Origin: Flavobacterium muglaense
GTDB taxonomy: Bacteria > Bacteroidota > Bacteroidia > Flavobacteriales > Flavobacteriaceae
NCBI RefSeq assembly: GCF_014305155.1
Contig: NZ_JACRUK010000002.1
Location: 35,239 to 99,238 of the forward strand
Length of the DNA: 64,000 nt
Direction: 5' to 3'
The position numbers were made by a program, and so were the translations under genes. Shown piece by piece: positions 11,834 through 20,692 of this stretch (positions are counted from its first letter, which is position 1; every line of letters begins with the position of its first letter). Under the pieces are notes generated by a model, which had not been told where the DNA came from, did not search any database, and worked only from the letters and a program-made list of their open reading frames with translations.

Positions 11834-12997
11834 TTGCAACTCTCCATCATCATCCTTAATTATAATGTTCGGTATTTTTTAGAACTCTGCGTTTTAAGTG
11901 TTCAAGCCGCTTTGAAGGATATCAATTCAGAAATCATTGTCGTTGATAATAACTCAACTGATGGTAGTGTCGAGATGATGAAATCTCGATTTCCTTCTGT
12001 AAAACTAATAACCAATAATGAAAATTTAGGTTTCCCTAAAGGTAATAATATCGGAGTGTGTCAAGCACAAGGCGACTATATATGCATTCTTAATCCCGAT
12101 ACGGTGGTTGCAGAGGATACTTTTGTTAAAGTTTTGGCTTTCGCCGAAAGGCAAAAAAACCTCGGGATTATAGGTGTCAAACTAATTGATGGTGCGGGTA
12201 ATTTTCTACCAGAAAGTAAACGTGGTATTCCTACTCCTTGGGTAGCTTTTACTAAAATCACTGGATTGTACAAAGTTTTTCCCAAAATAAAATGGTTTTC
12301 AAAATATTATGCTCAATATATGACTGAAGATCAAACTGGTGAGGTGGAAATTCTTGTGGGAGCATTTATGTTCATGAAAAAAAAGTTGTATCATGATTTA
12401 AATGGTTTTGATGAAAATTGTTTCATGTATTCAGACGATATAGACTTGTCGTATCGTGCATTGCAGCAAGGCGTGGTTAACTTTTACTATGCAGATACTA
12501 CTGTTGTTCATTATAAGGGGGAGAGTACGGTAAAGGACAAATTATATATGAAGCGTTTTCAAGAAGCAATGCAATTTTTTTATAAAAAGCATTTTAAAAC
12601 GGCAACAGTTTTTAATGTATTCATGCGTTTGGGAGTTTATTTTTTTTCGTTGGCAAAAAAGAAACAAGGGCAAGGGATTAAGTTAAAGAGTCCAAATTCT
12701 TATGTGCTGTTTTCTTCGGATGAATTACTGCAGGAAAAATTGCGGTTGATTTTGTTAAAAAAAGTCTCTTTTAACAATTTGAAAACAGAAAAAATGTTAA
12801 TTTCGTCGGCGTATGAGCAAGCTCGGGATCTTGAAATTATTCTAGATAATGAGTTTGTTTCTTTTAAAGATTGCATTGCAATTATGGAATCTTCAAAAAA
12901 TAAAGCGCTTACCTTTAAAATATGCTTGAAAAAAGCAAGTTTTATGATAGGAAGTAATAATAGTAATGATAGAGGTGAGATTATAAAAATTTATTGA
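11834..12997 (+). CDS. Family 2 glycosyltransferase (WbbL-like)
   Basis: This 387-aa enzyme has a GT-A fold, with an N-terminal nucleotide-sugar-binding region (LSIIILNYN, VVDNNSTDGS at about 36-45, and LNPDT). The family acceptor-side signature GFDENCFMYSDDIDLSYR follows, so it resembles rhamnosyl/glycosyl transferases that build surface polysaccharide. A C-terminal extension of about 130 residues is not recognised. The only start that includes the first beta strand is TTG 11834. The upstream in-frame stop is at 11813 and no ATG lies between. No other polysaccharide genes are adjacent, so the acceptor is unknown. Confidence 0.88.
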   Translation: MQLSIIILNYNVRYFLELCVLSVQAALKDINSEIIVVDNNSTDGSVEMMKSRFPSVKLITNNENLGFPKGNNIGVCQAQGDYICILNPDTVVAEDTFVKVLAFAERQKNLGIIGVKLIDGAGNFLPESKRGIPTPWVAFTKITGLYKVFPKIKWFSKYYAQYMTEDQTGEVEILVGAFMFMKKKLYHDLNGFDENCFMYSDDIDLSYRALQQGVVNFYYADTTVVHYKGESTVKDKLYMKRFQEAMQFFYKKHFKTATVFNVFMRLGVYFFSLAKKKQGQGIKLKSPNSYVLFSSDELLQEKLRLILLKKVSFNNLKTEKMLISSAYEQARDLEIILDNEFVSFKDCIAIMESSKNKALTFKICLKKASFMIGSNNSNDRGEIIKIY

Positions 12998-13081
12998 AAA
13001 ATTATTGTTAATGTAATTTATGTATATAATTTTTAGTAATTTCGCAAACTGTAAAACAAAATCACCTTTTAGGTTAACAAT

Positions 13082-14380
13082 ATGGCAAGATTTGAATTGA
13101 GACTTCCTAAAATGGGAGAAAGCGTAGCAGAAGCAACCATTACAAACTGGTTGAAAGAAGTAGGTGATAAGATTGAGGCTGATGAGGCAGTACTTGAAAT
13201 TGCTACTGATAAAGTGGATAGTGAAGTGCCTAGTGAGGTTTCGGGAATTTTGATCGAAAAATTATTTGGTAAAGATGATTTGGTTCAAGTAGGTCAAACT
13301 ATTGCTATTATTGAAACCGAAGGTGGAGGTGCTACTGCTGTTGCTGATAGTGAAGTGGTTCAAGCTGCTGCTGTAGTGGAGCAATCAATGGATGCTGTTA
13401 AAGAAAGTGTTGCCGCTCCCGTGGAGGCTGCAGATTTTTCGGGTTCAGATAAATTTTTCTCACCTTTAGTAAGGAATATTGCTAAAGAAGAAGGGGTTTC
13501 TGTAGCTGAGTTAGAATCAATTTCTGGCACAGGAAAAGATGGTCGCGTTACAAAAAGTGATATTTTAGATTATGTACAAAATAAAGGGGCTCAACCTGTG
13601 GTTGTGGCTCAAAAAACAGCTTCGGCTCCAGCTGCTTCTGCTCAAAGAACAGCGCCTGTTTCTTTAACAGGTGGAGATGAAATTGTTGAAATGGATAGAA
13701 TGCGTAAGTTGATTTCGGGTTACATGGTGGCTTCGGTTCAAACATCGGCTCACGTCCAATCTTTTATTGAAGTCGATGTGACAAACATCGTAAAATGGAG
13801 AGAGAAAAATAAAGTAGCTTTCGAAAAAAGAGAAGGGGAGAAGTTGACTTATACACCTATCTTTATGGAAGCTGTTGCAAAAGCAATAAAAGATTTTCCA
13901 GGTATGAATATTTCTGTGGATGGTGATTTTATTGTTAAAAAGAAAAATATTAATCTTGGAATGGCTGCTGCTTTACCAAACGGTAATTTAATTGTTCCTG
14001 TAATTAAAAATGCAGATCAATTGAATTTAGTAGGAATGGCTAAGGCGGTTAATGATTTAGGAAACCGTGCAAAAATGGGGAAACTAAAACCAGATGATAC
14101 ACAAGGCGGAACCTATACGGTTACTAACGTGGGTACTTTTGGTAGTGTTTTTGGCACACCAATCATTAATCAACCACAAGTAGGGATTTTAGCTCTTGGA
14201 GCGATTCGTAAAATGCCGGCTGTTATTGAAACTCCAGAAGGAGATTTCATTGGGATTCGTCAAAAAATGTTCTTGTCGCATAGTTATGACCACCGCGTTG
14301 TAGATGGAGCGCTTGGGGGTAGTTTTGTAAAAAGAGTTGCTGAATATCTAGAAGCATTTGATGTAAATAGAGATTTGTAA
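13082..14380 (+). CDS. Dihydrolipoamide acyltransferase, E2 of a 2-oxo acid dehydrogenase
   Basis: This 432-aa E2 transfers acyl groups from a lipoyl arm to CoA. The lipoyl domain at 1-80 carries K44 (ATDKVDSE). An Ala-rich linker is followed by the peripheral subunit-binding domain at about 120-165 (FFSPLVRNIA...GKDGRVTKSDI), a second linker, and the catalytic domain from about 205. The active site H404 with D408 is in DHRVVDG. The single lipoyl domain and overall pattern fit the branched-chain oxo-acid complex or a generic BCKDH/OGDH E2 better than pyruvate dehydrogenase. E1 and E3 are not in the window. The gene ends at a strong terminator. Confidence 0.92.
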   Translation: MARFELRLPKMGESVAEATITNWLKEVGDKIEADEAVLEIATDKVDSEVPSEVSGILIEKLFGKDDLVQVGQTIAIIETEGGGATAVADSEVVQAAAVVEQSMDAVKESVAAPVEAADFSGSDKFFSPLVRNIAKEEGVSVAELESISGTGKDGRVTKSDILDYVQNKGAQPVVVAQKTASAPAASAQRTAPVSLTGGDEIVEMDRMRKLISGYMVASVQTSAHVQSFIEVDVTNIVKWREKNKVAFEKREGEKLTYTPIFMEAVAKAIKDFPGMNISVDGDFIVKKKNINLGMAAALPNGNLIVPVIKNADQLNLVGMAKAVNDLGNRAKMGKLKPDDTQGGTYTVTNVGTFGSVFGTPIINQPQVGILALGAIRKMPAVIETPEGDFIGIRQKMFLSHSYDHRVVDGALGGSFVKRVAEYLEAFDVNRDL

Positions 14381-14401
14381 TTGCTAAAGAAAATAACAAC
14401 A

Positions 14402-14437
14402 AACCCGATAAATTTGAATTTATCGGGTTTTCTTTTT
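14402..14437 (+). terminator. Terminator of the E2 gene
   Basis: Stem aacccgataaat (14402-14413) pairs with atttatcgggtt (14418-14429), followed by tttctttttt. Confidence 0.88.
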
Positions 14438-14498
14438 TAATCTAATGGCTCAATTTTGAGTCCAATTTTCTATATTTGTAAACACTCAAAAATTAAAA

Positions 14499-15272
14499 AT
14501 GGAATTAAAACTTACTAAACCAATTTGCTTTTTCGATCTTGAGACCACAGGAATCGACATAGGGAAAGATAGAATTGTAGAAATATCAATATTCAAAGTT
14601 TTTCCAAACGGAAATAAAGAAAGTAAAACTTGGTTAGTGAATCCTACGATTCCTATTCCTGCACAAACTACTGCCGTGCATGGAATCACCGATGAAAAAG
14701 TGGCAAATGAGCCTACTTTTAACGAGCTGGCAGCAGCTGTTTATAATATGATTAAGGATAGTGACTTGGCAGGCTTTAACTCGGATCGTTTTGATATTCC
14801 GTTACTAGCCGAAGAAATGTTGAGGGCAGGTGTTGATTTTGATATGAAAAACCGTGTTTCAGTAGATGTTCAAACTATTTTTCATAAAAAAGAAGAACGT
14901 ACATTAAGTGCTGCCTTGAAATTTTACTGCGGTCAAAATTTAGAAAACGCGCATTCTGCAGAAGCGGATACAATGGCGACTTATGAAATACTAAAAGCGC
15001 AGTTAGAACGTTATCCTGATTTAGAGAATGATGTGAAGTTGTTGTCGGATTTTTCGACAAGGAAAAAGAATGCTGATTTTGCAGGTATGATTTCATTTGA
15101 TGCAGATGGTGATGAGGTGTTTTCTTTCGGGAAGCATAAAGGGGTGAAAGTGGATACTGTTTTAGAAAAAGAACCAGGGTATTTTAGTTGGATTCAAAAT
15201 GCCGATTTTCCTTTGTATACAAAGAAAGTTTTAACGGCTATTAAACTGAGAAAACTGAATACTAAAAACTAA
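14499..15272 (+). CDS. 3'-5' exonuclease, DnaQ-like (DEDD)
   Basis: This 257-aa protein has an RNase H-fold exonuclease domain at about 1-170. Exo I is FFDLETTGID, Exo II lies around GFNSDRFDIPLL, and Exo III is HSAEADTMAT, all DEDDh-like. The C-terminal 70 residues (VFSFGKHKGVKVDTVLEKEPGY) match the small domain found after such nucleases in exonuclease X-like proteins. It is likely involved in DNA repair or nucleic-acid trimming rather than replicative proofreading, because no polymerase is near. A TATATTTG element at 14471-14478 lies 20 bp upstream. The FAH-family gene follows after 48 bp in the same direction. Confidence 0.88.
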   Translation: MELKLTKPICFFDLETTGIDIGKDRIVEISIFKVFPNGNKESKTWLVNPTIPIPAQTTAVHGITDEKVANEPTFNELAAAVYNMIKDSDLAGFNSDRFDIPLLAEEMLRAGVDFDMKNRVSVDVQTIFHKKEERTLSAALKFYCGQNLENAHSAEADTMATYEILKAQLERYPDLENDVKLLSDFSTRKKNADFAGMISFDADGDEVFSFGKHKGVKVDTVLEKEPGYFSWIQNADFPLYTKKVLTAIKLRKLNTKN

Positions 15273-15320
15273 GAAATTAGTAAAATAGAGTATTTGCTAA
15301 TTACAATTCACCATAAAGAA

Positions 15321-15932
15321 ATGAAGATAATTTGTATCGGTCGAAATTATGTAGACCACATAGCAGAGTTAAAGAATGAGCGTCCTGCGGAGCCAGTTGT
15401 TTTTATGAAGCCAGATTCGGCTGTTTTATTAAAACAACATCCGTTTGTGATTCCGGAGTTTTCGGAGGATATTCATCATGAAATTGAAATTATTGTAAAG
15501 ATCAATAAGGTCGGAAAACACATTGACGCGAAGTTTGCTCATAAGTATTATGACGAGATTAGTGTGGGTATTGATTTCACTGCTAGATACTTGCAGCAAT
15601 CTTTAAAAGCGAAAGGATTGTCTTGGGAAAAGGCGAAAGCTTTTGATGGATCGGCGGTTCTAGGTGATTTTTTGCCAAAAGCACAGTTTAGTTCGTTAGA
15701 AAATATTACTTTTGAGCTAACTAATAACGATAAATCGGTTCAAAAAGGAGATTCAAGTTTAATGTTGTGGAATATTGATGAGCTTATTTCTCATGTTTCG
15801 CAATATTTTACATTGAAAATTGGTGATATTATTTTTACAGGAACTCCGGCAGGAGTTGCTGCTGTAAAGCCAGACGATGTGTTAGAGGGATTTTTAGAAG
15901 GACATAAACTATTTAGAATACAAGTAAAATAA
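15321..15932 (+). CDS. Fumarylacetoacetate hydrolase family protein
   Basis: This protein of about 203 aa has the FAH C-terminal fold. The metal-binding acidic residues are in HHEIEIIVKI, and the core motifs are GIDFTAR, AFDGSAVLG and GDIIFTGTPAGV. Members hydrolyse or decarboxylate 2-oxo and 3-oxo acids with Mg2+ or Mn2+; the exact substrate cannot be read. I choose ATG 15321 (MKIICIGRNYVDH), which matches the family N-terminus. The TTG at 15294 would add nine residues and overlaps a TATTTG word. It shares an overlapping stop/start (taATG) with the HPt gene, so the two are translationally coupled. Confidence 0.88.
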   Translation: MKIICIGRNYVDHIAELKNERPAEPVVFMKPDSAVLLKQHPFVIPEFSEDIHHEIEIIVKINKVGKHIDAKFAHKYYDEISVGIDFTARYLQQSLKAKGLSWEKAKAFDGSAVLGDFLPKAQFSSLENITFELTNNDKSVQKGDSSLMLWNIDELISHVSQYFTLKIGDIIFTGTPAGVAAVKPDDVLEGFLEGHKLFRIQVK

Positions 15933-16276
15933 TGGCTTTAAACTATAACCTTTCAAAAGTGTACGCACTTTCAGATAATGATTCCGAATTTGTAAATGAA
16001 ATTCTAACATTGTTTGTGACCGAAGTTCCTGAGGATTTATTGCAAATCAAAGAAGGAATCAAGAAAAAAGATCATAGGCACGCTTATGCTTATGCGCACA
16101 AAATAAAACCAACTCTGGACCTTTTGGGTCTAAATGTTGCTTTTGAAGAAATTCTTCAATTGGAAGCATGGACAAAAACAGAGGGGAAAAAGAAAGATAT
16201 CGAAGATACTTTTAAGAGTATTAAGACACAAATAAATGACGCTATAAAAGAGATTAAAAAAGATTTCGATCTTTAA
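15932..16276 (+). CDS. Stand-alone HPt phosphotransfer protein
   Basis: This 114-aa four-helix HPt domain has the phospho-accepting histidine H56 in AHKIKPTLDLLG. Such proteins relay phosphate between a hybrid histidine kinase and a response regulator. The gene's ATG overlaps the FAH-family stop codon by one base. No hybrid kinase or regulator is adjacent, so its partners are encoded elsewhere; coupling to a metabolic hydrolase gene is unusual. A 12-bp perfect inverted repeat follows the stop codon. Confidence 0.85.
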   Translation: MALNYNLSKVYALSDNDSEFVNEILTLFVTEVPEDLLQIKEGIKKKDHRHAYAYAHKIKPTLDLLGLNVAFEEILQLEAWTKTEGKKKDIEDTFKSIKTQINDAIKEIKKDFDL

Positions 16277-16301
16277 TTTTTTGTTCGTTTTTTAATAGTA
16301 C

Positions 16302-16335
16302 AAATCAACATTCGTTTTTTTATGAATGTTGATTT
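16302..16335 (+). terminator. 12-bp inverted repeat between the HPt gene and cinA
   Basis: aaatcaacattc (16302-16313) pairs perfectly with gaatgttgattt (16324-16335) around a T-rich loop. It probably terminates the exonuclease-FAH-HPt transcript. An upstream in-frame start for cinA at 16322 would lie inside this hairpin. Confidence 0.65.
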
Positions 16336-16369
16336 TATTTATACGGCAAAATTTAAATTCATATCGATA

Positions 16370-17623
16370 ATGAGAGCAACCATAGTTACTATAGGTGATG
16401 AAATTTTAATAGGGCAGATTGTAGATACTAATTCTGCTTTTATTGCAAAATCCTTAGATAGGATCGGAGTAGAGATTAGTGAGATGATTTCTATAAGTGA
16501 TGATAAGAGTCATATTGTGAATACTTTTTTGGCACTGCAAAACAAGGTTGATTTAGTTATAATAACTGGCGGTTTAGGGCCCACAAAAGACGATGTGACT
16601 AAGAAAACATTTTGTGATTACTTTGAAGATGAGTTGGTTGTGGATGCGGCTGTTTTGGCGCATGTTACGCAACTTATAGAGGGGTTTTATAAAAGAGAAA
16701 TTACGCAAATCAACAAAGATCAAGCGCTCGTTCCTTCTAAATGTACAGTACTACATAATCAAGTGGGTACTGCACCAGGAATGTGGATGAAAAAAGAAAA
16801 CACCGTTTTTATTTCGTTGCCTGGGGTGCCTTATGAAATGAAATACTTGGTTGAGAATGAAATTATCCCAAAAGTGGTTAGGGAATATGAGAGGCCTTAT
16901 ATTATGCATAAAACAATTTTGACCTACGGTCAAGGTGAGAGCATGGTGGCGGAACGTATTGAGGATTGGGAGAATGATCTTCCTGATTTTTTGAAATTGG
17001 CTTATTTGCCAAGTCCAGGAAGAGTGCGATTGCGACTTTCGGCACGAGGTACAGACAAAGAAATGTTAGAGCGTGTGATTGAGGAGCGAGTAGCGTCCTT
17101 AGATGCTATTATCCATGATATTATCGTTGGTTTTGAAGATGAAGATACGATAGATGTAATGATTGGTAAGATGCTTAAAAAACAAGGAAAAACCATTGCT
17201 ACAGCCGAAAGTTGTACTGGTGGGGCAATCGCCTCACTTTTAGCGGCTACTGCCGGTGCATCGGCTTATTTTAAGGGAAGTGTGGTTTCGTATGCAACCG
17301 AAGCTAAAATTGATGTGTTGGGTATTCCTGATGCATTAATTAAAAAACATACAGTTGTGAGTGCCGAAGTGGTTTCGGCTATGGCTTTGAGTGCAAAACG
17401 CTTGATGAAAACAGATTATGCAATTGCGACAACTGGAAACGCTGGGCCAACAAAAGGAGAGGTAAATGCTGAAATTGGAGCAGTTTTCATCGCATTAGCA
17501 ACTCCGACCGAAGTAATTGTTGAAGAACACAATTTTGGCCAACCACGTGAAAAAGTGATAGATAGAGCTGTGTTTTCGAGTTTAGAATTATTAAGGAAAG
17601 AAATTTTAAAAAATGTCTTGTAA
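16370..17623 (+). CDS. cinA: CinA family protein (competence/damage-inducible)
   Basis: This 417-aa protein starts at ATG 16370 ([20 protein letters not shown]). The upstream in-frame ATG at 16322 falls within a terminator-like hairpin. The N-terminal MoCF-binding-like domain has NSAF and [10 protein letters not shown] motifs. The C-terminal CinA domain, from about residue 265, has the AESCTGG motif of nicotinamide-nucleotide amidases. The family links ADP-ribose/NMN salvage with a historical competence annotation. It precedes the rpmB-rpmG-DUF4295 cluster, which has its own promoter. Confidence 0.95.
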   Translation: MRATIVTIGDEILIGQIVDTNSAFIAKSLDRIGVEISEMISISDDKSHIVNTFLALQNKVDLVIITGGLGPTKDDVTKKTFCDYFEDELVVDAAVLAHVTQLIEGFYKREITQINKDQALVPSKCTVLHNQVGTAPGMWMKKENTVFISLPGVPYEMKYLVENEIIPKVVREYERPYIMHKTILTYGQGESMVAERIEDWENDLPDFLKLAYLPSPGRVRLRLSARGTDKEMLERVIEERVASLDAIIHDIIVGFEDEDTIDVMIGKMLKKQGKTIATAESCTGGAIASLLAATAGASAYFKGSVVSYATEAKIDVLGIPDALIKKHTVVSAEVVSAMALSAKRLMKTDYAIATTGNAGPTKGEVNAEIGAVFIALATPTEVIVEEHNFGQPREKVIDRAVFSSLELLRKEILKNVL

Positions 17624-17627
17624 TTTT

Positions 17628-17658
17628 TTGTTTCATCCGTTTATTTTTCTTTTCTTTG
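17628..17658 (+). promoter_or_regulatory. Promoter of the rpmB-rpmG cluster
   Basis: TTG at 17628-17630 and TTTCTTTG at 17651-17658 (one mismatch to TAnnTTTG), with 20 bp between them. The following 'caccc' resembles the typA start region. The promoter lies just after the cinA stop codon. Confidence 0.5.
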
Positions 17659-17694
17659 CACCCTGATTTTGAATAACGATAAAAGATAAGTATA

Positions 17695-17931
17695 ATGTCA
17701 AGAGTTTGTGACCTTACAGGTAAAAGAGCGATGGTAGGAAATAACGTTTCTCACGCTATGAATAAAACTAAGAGAAAATTTTCTGTTAACTTAGTGAAAA
17801 AGCGTTTTTATCTTCCAGAAGAAGATAGATGGATTACTCTTAGAGTAGCAGCATCTACGATAAAAACAATTAACAAAAATGGAATTGCAGCTGTTTTGAA
17901 AAAAGCACAGTCTCAAGGATTTATTAAATAA
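17695..17931 (+). CDS. rpmB: 50S ribosomal protein L28
   Basis: A 78-aa basic protein with the L28 opening [21 protein letters not shown] and the typical ending with [10 protein letters not shown]. It is a component of the large ribosomal subunit. It is first in a compact cluster with rpmG (30 bp later) and a DUF4295 gene. Length and sequence are normal for Bacteroidota. Confidence 0.98.
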   Translation: MSRVCDLTGKRAMVGNNVSHAMNKTKRKFSVNLVKKRFYLPEEDRWITLRVAASTIKTINKNGIAAVLKKAQSQGFIK

Positions 17932-17961
17932 TCTTTAATTCCAATATAAAAAAATAGCAAG

Positions 17962-18144
17962 ATGGCAAAGAAAGGTAATAGAATCCAAGTAATTTTAGAA
18001 TGTACTGAGCACAAAACAAGTGGTGTTGCAGGTACTTCAAGATACATTACAACTAAGAACAAAAAAAATACTCCAGACAGATTAGAGATTAAAAAATTTA
18101 ATCCAGTTTTGAAAAGAGTAACAGTTCACAAAGAAATTAAATAA
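17962..18144 (+). CDS. rpmG: 50S ribosomal protein L33
   Basis: A 60-aa protein with the pattern of bacterial L33 ([35 protein letters not shown]). The zinc-type CxxC pairs are absent; only one Cys remains. This is therefore the zinc-independent form common in Bacteroidota. Co-transcribed with rpmB. Confidence 0.97.
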   Translation: MAKKGNRIQVILECTEHKTSGVAGTSRYITTKNKKNTPDRLEIKKFNPVLKRVTVHKEIK

Positions 18145-18216
18145 TAATAGGATTTTGGAAATGATCGTGTAGTGGCAACATTACTGATTTTTTTAAAGTG
18201 CAAATAACAATAAATC

Positions 18217-18369
18217 ATGGCAAAGAAAACCGTAGCATCGTTACAGACATCTTCTAAGAGATTATCAAAAGCCATCAAAATGGTGAAATCTCCTAAAACT
18301 GGTGCATATACATTCGTAGAATCTATTATGACTCCTGAAGCTGTTGATGAATTCTTGAAAAAGAAATAA
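18217..18369 (+). CDS. DUF4295 family small protein
   Basis: A 50-aa basic protein (MAKKTVASLQTSSKRLSKAI to EFLKKK) that I recognise as the DUF4295 family. In Bacteroidota it follows rpmG and precedes ftsY, as here. Its position suggests a ribosome-associated role, but the function is unknown. It starts 72 bp after rpmG and ends before a strong terminator. It is short and easily missed. Confidence 0.9.
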   Translation: MAKKTVASLQTSSKRLSKAIKMVKSPKTGAYTFVESIMTPEAVDEFLKKK

Positions 18370-18389
18370 TTCATAAAAGCAATATATAG

Positions 18390-18422
18390 AAAAGCTACTT
18401 TCATTCGGAAGTAGCTTTTTTA
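18390..18422 (+). terminator. Terminator of the rpmB-rpmG-DUF4295 transcript
   Basis: Stem aaaagctactt pairs with aagtagctttt around tcattcgg, followed by T's. It separates ftsY transcription from the ribosomal cluster. Confidence 0.88.
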
Positions 18423-18497
18423 TTTTCTATCTTTACCAATTAGGAAATCGTATTAGTTCATTGTATCTAATGATTCATTTTTAATACTGTATAAAAC

Positions 18498-19451
18498 ATG
18501 AGTTTTTTTAAAAGAATATTTTCAACCGAAAAAAAAGAGACCCTAGATAAGGGGCTTGAAAAAACAAAAACAACTTTTTTTGGTAAACTAAGCAAAGCTG
18601 TTGCAGGAAAATCCAAGGTAGATGATGCCGTATTGGATAATTTAGAAGAAATACTTGTTTCTTCTGATGTTGGTGTTGATACCACTTTAAAAATAATTAC
18701 TCGTATTGAAAATCGTGTTGCTGCAGATAAGTACCTAGGTACTGATGAACTCAATCAAATTTTACAAGAAGAAATAGCTGCGTTATTGTCTGAGACGAAT
18801 ACAGGTGAAGCAACTGAATTTGTTATTCCGGTACAAACTAAACCTTATGTTTTAATGGTTGTAGGTGTAAATGGAGTAGGAAAAACTACTACTATTGGTA
18901 AGCTGGCTTATCAATTCAAAAAACAAGGATACAATGTTGTTCTAGGTGCTGCAGATACTTTTCGTGCCGCAGCTATCGATCAATTGCAAATATGGGCAGA
19001 TAGAGTAGGTGTGCCTATTGTAAGACAGAATATGGGGAGTGATCCTGCATCTGTGGCATTTGATACGTTACAATCGGCTGTTGCGCAAGGTGCAGATGTT
19101 GTTATTATTGATACGGCAGGTCGTTTGCATAATAAAGTGAACTTGATGAATGAGTTGACCAAAGTAAAACGTGTAATGCAAAAGGTGGTTGCTGATGCGC
19201 CTCATGATGTGTTATTAGTTCTTGATGGTTCAACAGGTCAAAATGCTTTTGAACAAGCGAAACAATTTACTGCTGCTACGGAAGTTACTTCATTAGCTAT
19301 TACAAAGCTAGATGGAACTGCCAAAGGTGGTGTTGTAATAGGTATTTCGGACCAATTTAAAATTCCCGTAAAATACATTGGTGTTGGGGAAGGAATTGAA
19401 GACTTGCAAGTCTTTAATAAATTTGAATTTGTAGATAGTTTTTTTAAATAG
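18498..19451 (+). CDS. ftsY: Signal recognition particle receptor FtsY
   Basis: This 317-aa SRP-type GTPase docks ribosome/SRP complexes at the membrane. It has a short N-terminal A region with a basic amphipathic start (MSFFKRIFSTEKK), the helical N domain at about 20-100, and the G domain with G1 GVNGVGKTTT, DTFRAAA, DTAGRLHNKVNLM and TKLDGTAKGG. The acidic A domain of proteobacterial FtsY is missing, which is normal here. In this window the next gene is a 54-aa membrane ORF. rimO, which I recall as the usual ftsY neighbour in Bacteroidota, is 30 kb away. Confidence 0.97.
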   Translation: MSFFKRIFSTEKKETLDKGLEKTKTTFFGKLSKAVAGKSKVDDAVLDNLEEILVSSDVGVDTTLKIITRIENRVAADKYLGTDELNQILQEEIAALLSETNTGEATEFVIPVQTKPYVLMVVGVNGVGKTTTIGKLAYQFKKQGYNVVLGAADTFRAAAIDQLQIWADRVGVPIVRQNMGSDPASVAFDTLQSAVAQGADVVIIDTAGRLHNKVNLMNELTKVKRVMQKVVADAPHDVLLVLDGSTGQNAFEQAKQFTAATEVTSLAITKLDGTAKGGVVIGISDQFKIPVKYIGVGEGIEDLQVFNKFEFVDSFFK

Positions 19452-19453
19452 AA

Positions 19454-19618
19454 ATGATGAAGAATATTAGCCCAATATATCTTTATTTTATAAGTCTTGT
19501 TGCTTTTGTTGTGGCAAATGTATTGCGAGAAAAAAATGATTTTGCCTATGGAGCTTTTCTAGGCATTGGTATTGTTGTGTTTTTATTTGCAATTTATAAA
19601 AAATTTGGTTCAAATTAA
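19454..19618 (+). CDS. Small membrane protein, 54 aa
   Basis: The reading frame starts MMKNISPIYLYF and has two hydrophobic stretches (about 6-22 and 33-48) split by NVLREKND. It starts 3 bp after the ftsY stop codon, so it is probably co-transcribed. It ends exactly where the convergent serine hydrolase gene ends (19619). The start could be ATG 19454 or 19457. I do not recognise a family. The translation-like composition and tight spacing argue that it is real. Confidence 0.65.
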   Translation: MMKNISPIYLYFISLVAFVVANVLREKNDFAYGAFLGIGIVVFLFAIYKKFGSN

Positions 19619-20692
19619 TTATTGATACAAAGCATTAATTTTTTGCCATAATACATTGTCAAAGTCGGATAAAGCTAAGTTTACATTATCTGCTGCGTCT
19701 CCCATTCTAATGACAACCATGTTTTTAGATGGTATTATGTAAATTTTTTGATCATTTTTGCCCAAAGCCATAAACATATCGTTTGGAGCGGACGGAATGA
19801 TACTTCCAGAGAATTGCAGTTGGGATTGTGGTAAATGGAAACTGCTTTTGCCGTTCAACCACCATAAGTATCCGTATCCTAAATTGATGTTTTGTGAGCT
19901 CGTTGTAGCGGCGTTAAAATAATTTTCGTTTAAGATGATGCTGTTTTCCCATTTTCCTTTATTGGCCATTAATAGACCAAAACGAGCCATACTTCTTGTG
20001 GTGCTGGCATAAACAGAATTATTTCCAGATTGAAACCAAGTTCCATCCATTCCTATTTTGTCTCTTAATCGTGTGTTGAAATAGTTGTTCCAAGTTTGAT
20101 TTGTAGCCTTGGCAATTATATCTTGCAGTTTTACATAGACATTGTGATACGCCCATCGTGTTCCTGCATCTGCTTTATAAGTAAGGCTGGCTGGATCTAC
20201 TGCGTCGCCGTTGTCGATATCTTCTAAGCCAGATGTCATGCTGAGTAAATGTTTATTGGTAATTAAATTTTCTTTGGCTAAAGGAATACTCGTCCATCCG
20301 GTTCCAATATAATCAGATACTTTATTATTGATGCTCAAGTAGCCTTCTTGCTCTGCAATTCCTGTAAGTGTCGCGGTTAATGTTTTTCCGGCACTTGCCC
20401 AATACCAGATGGTTGTGGCTGTGTGTCCGTTGAAATAGTTTTCCAGTACGATGCGGCCGTTTATTAGAATGATAAAAGACTTGGAGTTTTTGAGTGCTAG
20501 ATAATCTAAGAGTGGTTGTACGGCTTCTTGTTTCCAGTTTAGATTAGTAATGGACTGTGTTTCCCAACTTGATCCTGAGGTAGGAGGGAAGTAGGTTGTT
20601 GTGCTTGCAGGAGTAGTTGTTGTGGATTGATCAGTGCTACAACTGATGCATAGAATAATTAATAATAAACTATAAAATGGTTTTGTAGTCAT
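19619..20692 (-). CDS. Serine hydrolase lipoprotein, beta-lactamase/PBP-like fold
   Basis: A protein of about 357 aa starting at ATG 20692 (MTTKPFYSLLL...CISC). An in-frame ATG at 20719 would add nine residues before the signal peptide. The SPII lipobox gives a lipid-anchored protein. The class C beta-lactamase/esterase fold shows the SxxK nucleophile motif in ASAGKTLTA and the YxN motif in WAYHNVYVKL. Substrates of such enzymes range from peptidoglycan peptides to esters, so resistance should not be inferred. It is convergent with ftsY and the 54-aa ORF. Confidence 0.87.
   Translation of the reverse strand: MTTKPFYSLLLIILCISCSTDQSTTTTPASTTTYFPPTSGSSWETQSITNLNWKQEAVQPLLDYLALKNSKSFIILINGRIVLENYFNGHTATTIWYWASAGKTLTATLTGIAEQEGYLSINNKVSDYIGTGWTSIPLAKENLITNKHLLSMTSGLEDIDNGDAVDPASLTYKADAGTRWAYHNVYVKLQDIIAKATNQTWNNYFNTRLRDKIGMDGTWFQSGNNSVYASTTRSMARFGLLMANKGKWENSIILNENYFNAATTSSQNINLGYGYLWWLNGKSSFHLPQSQLQFSGSIIPSAPNDMFMALGKNDQKIYIIPSKNMVVIRMGDAADNVNLALSDFDNVLWQKINALYQ

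Noticed and set aside
16322..16369. Longer cinA start
   Set aside because: These codons lie in and just after a 12-bp inverted repeat and do not match the family N-terminus.
19619..20692. Calling the serine hydrolase an antibiotic-resistance beta-lactamase
   Set aside because: SxxK and YxN are shared with many esterases and peptidases; no context supports resistance.
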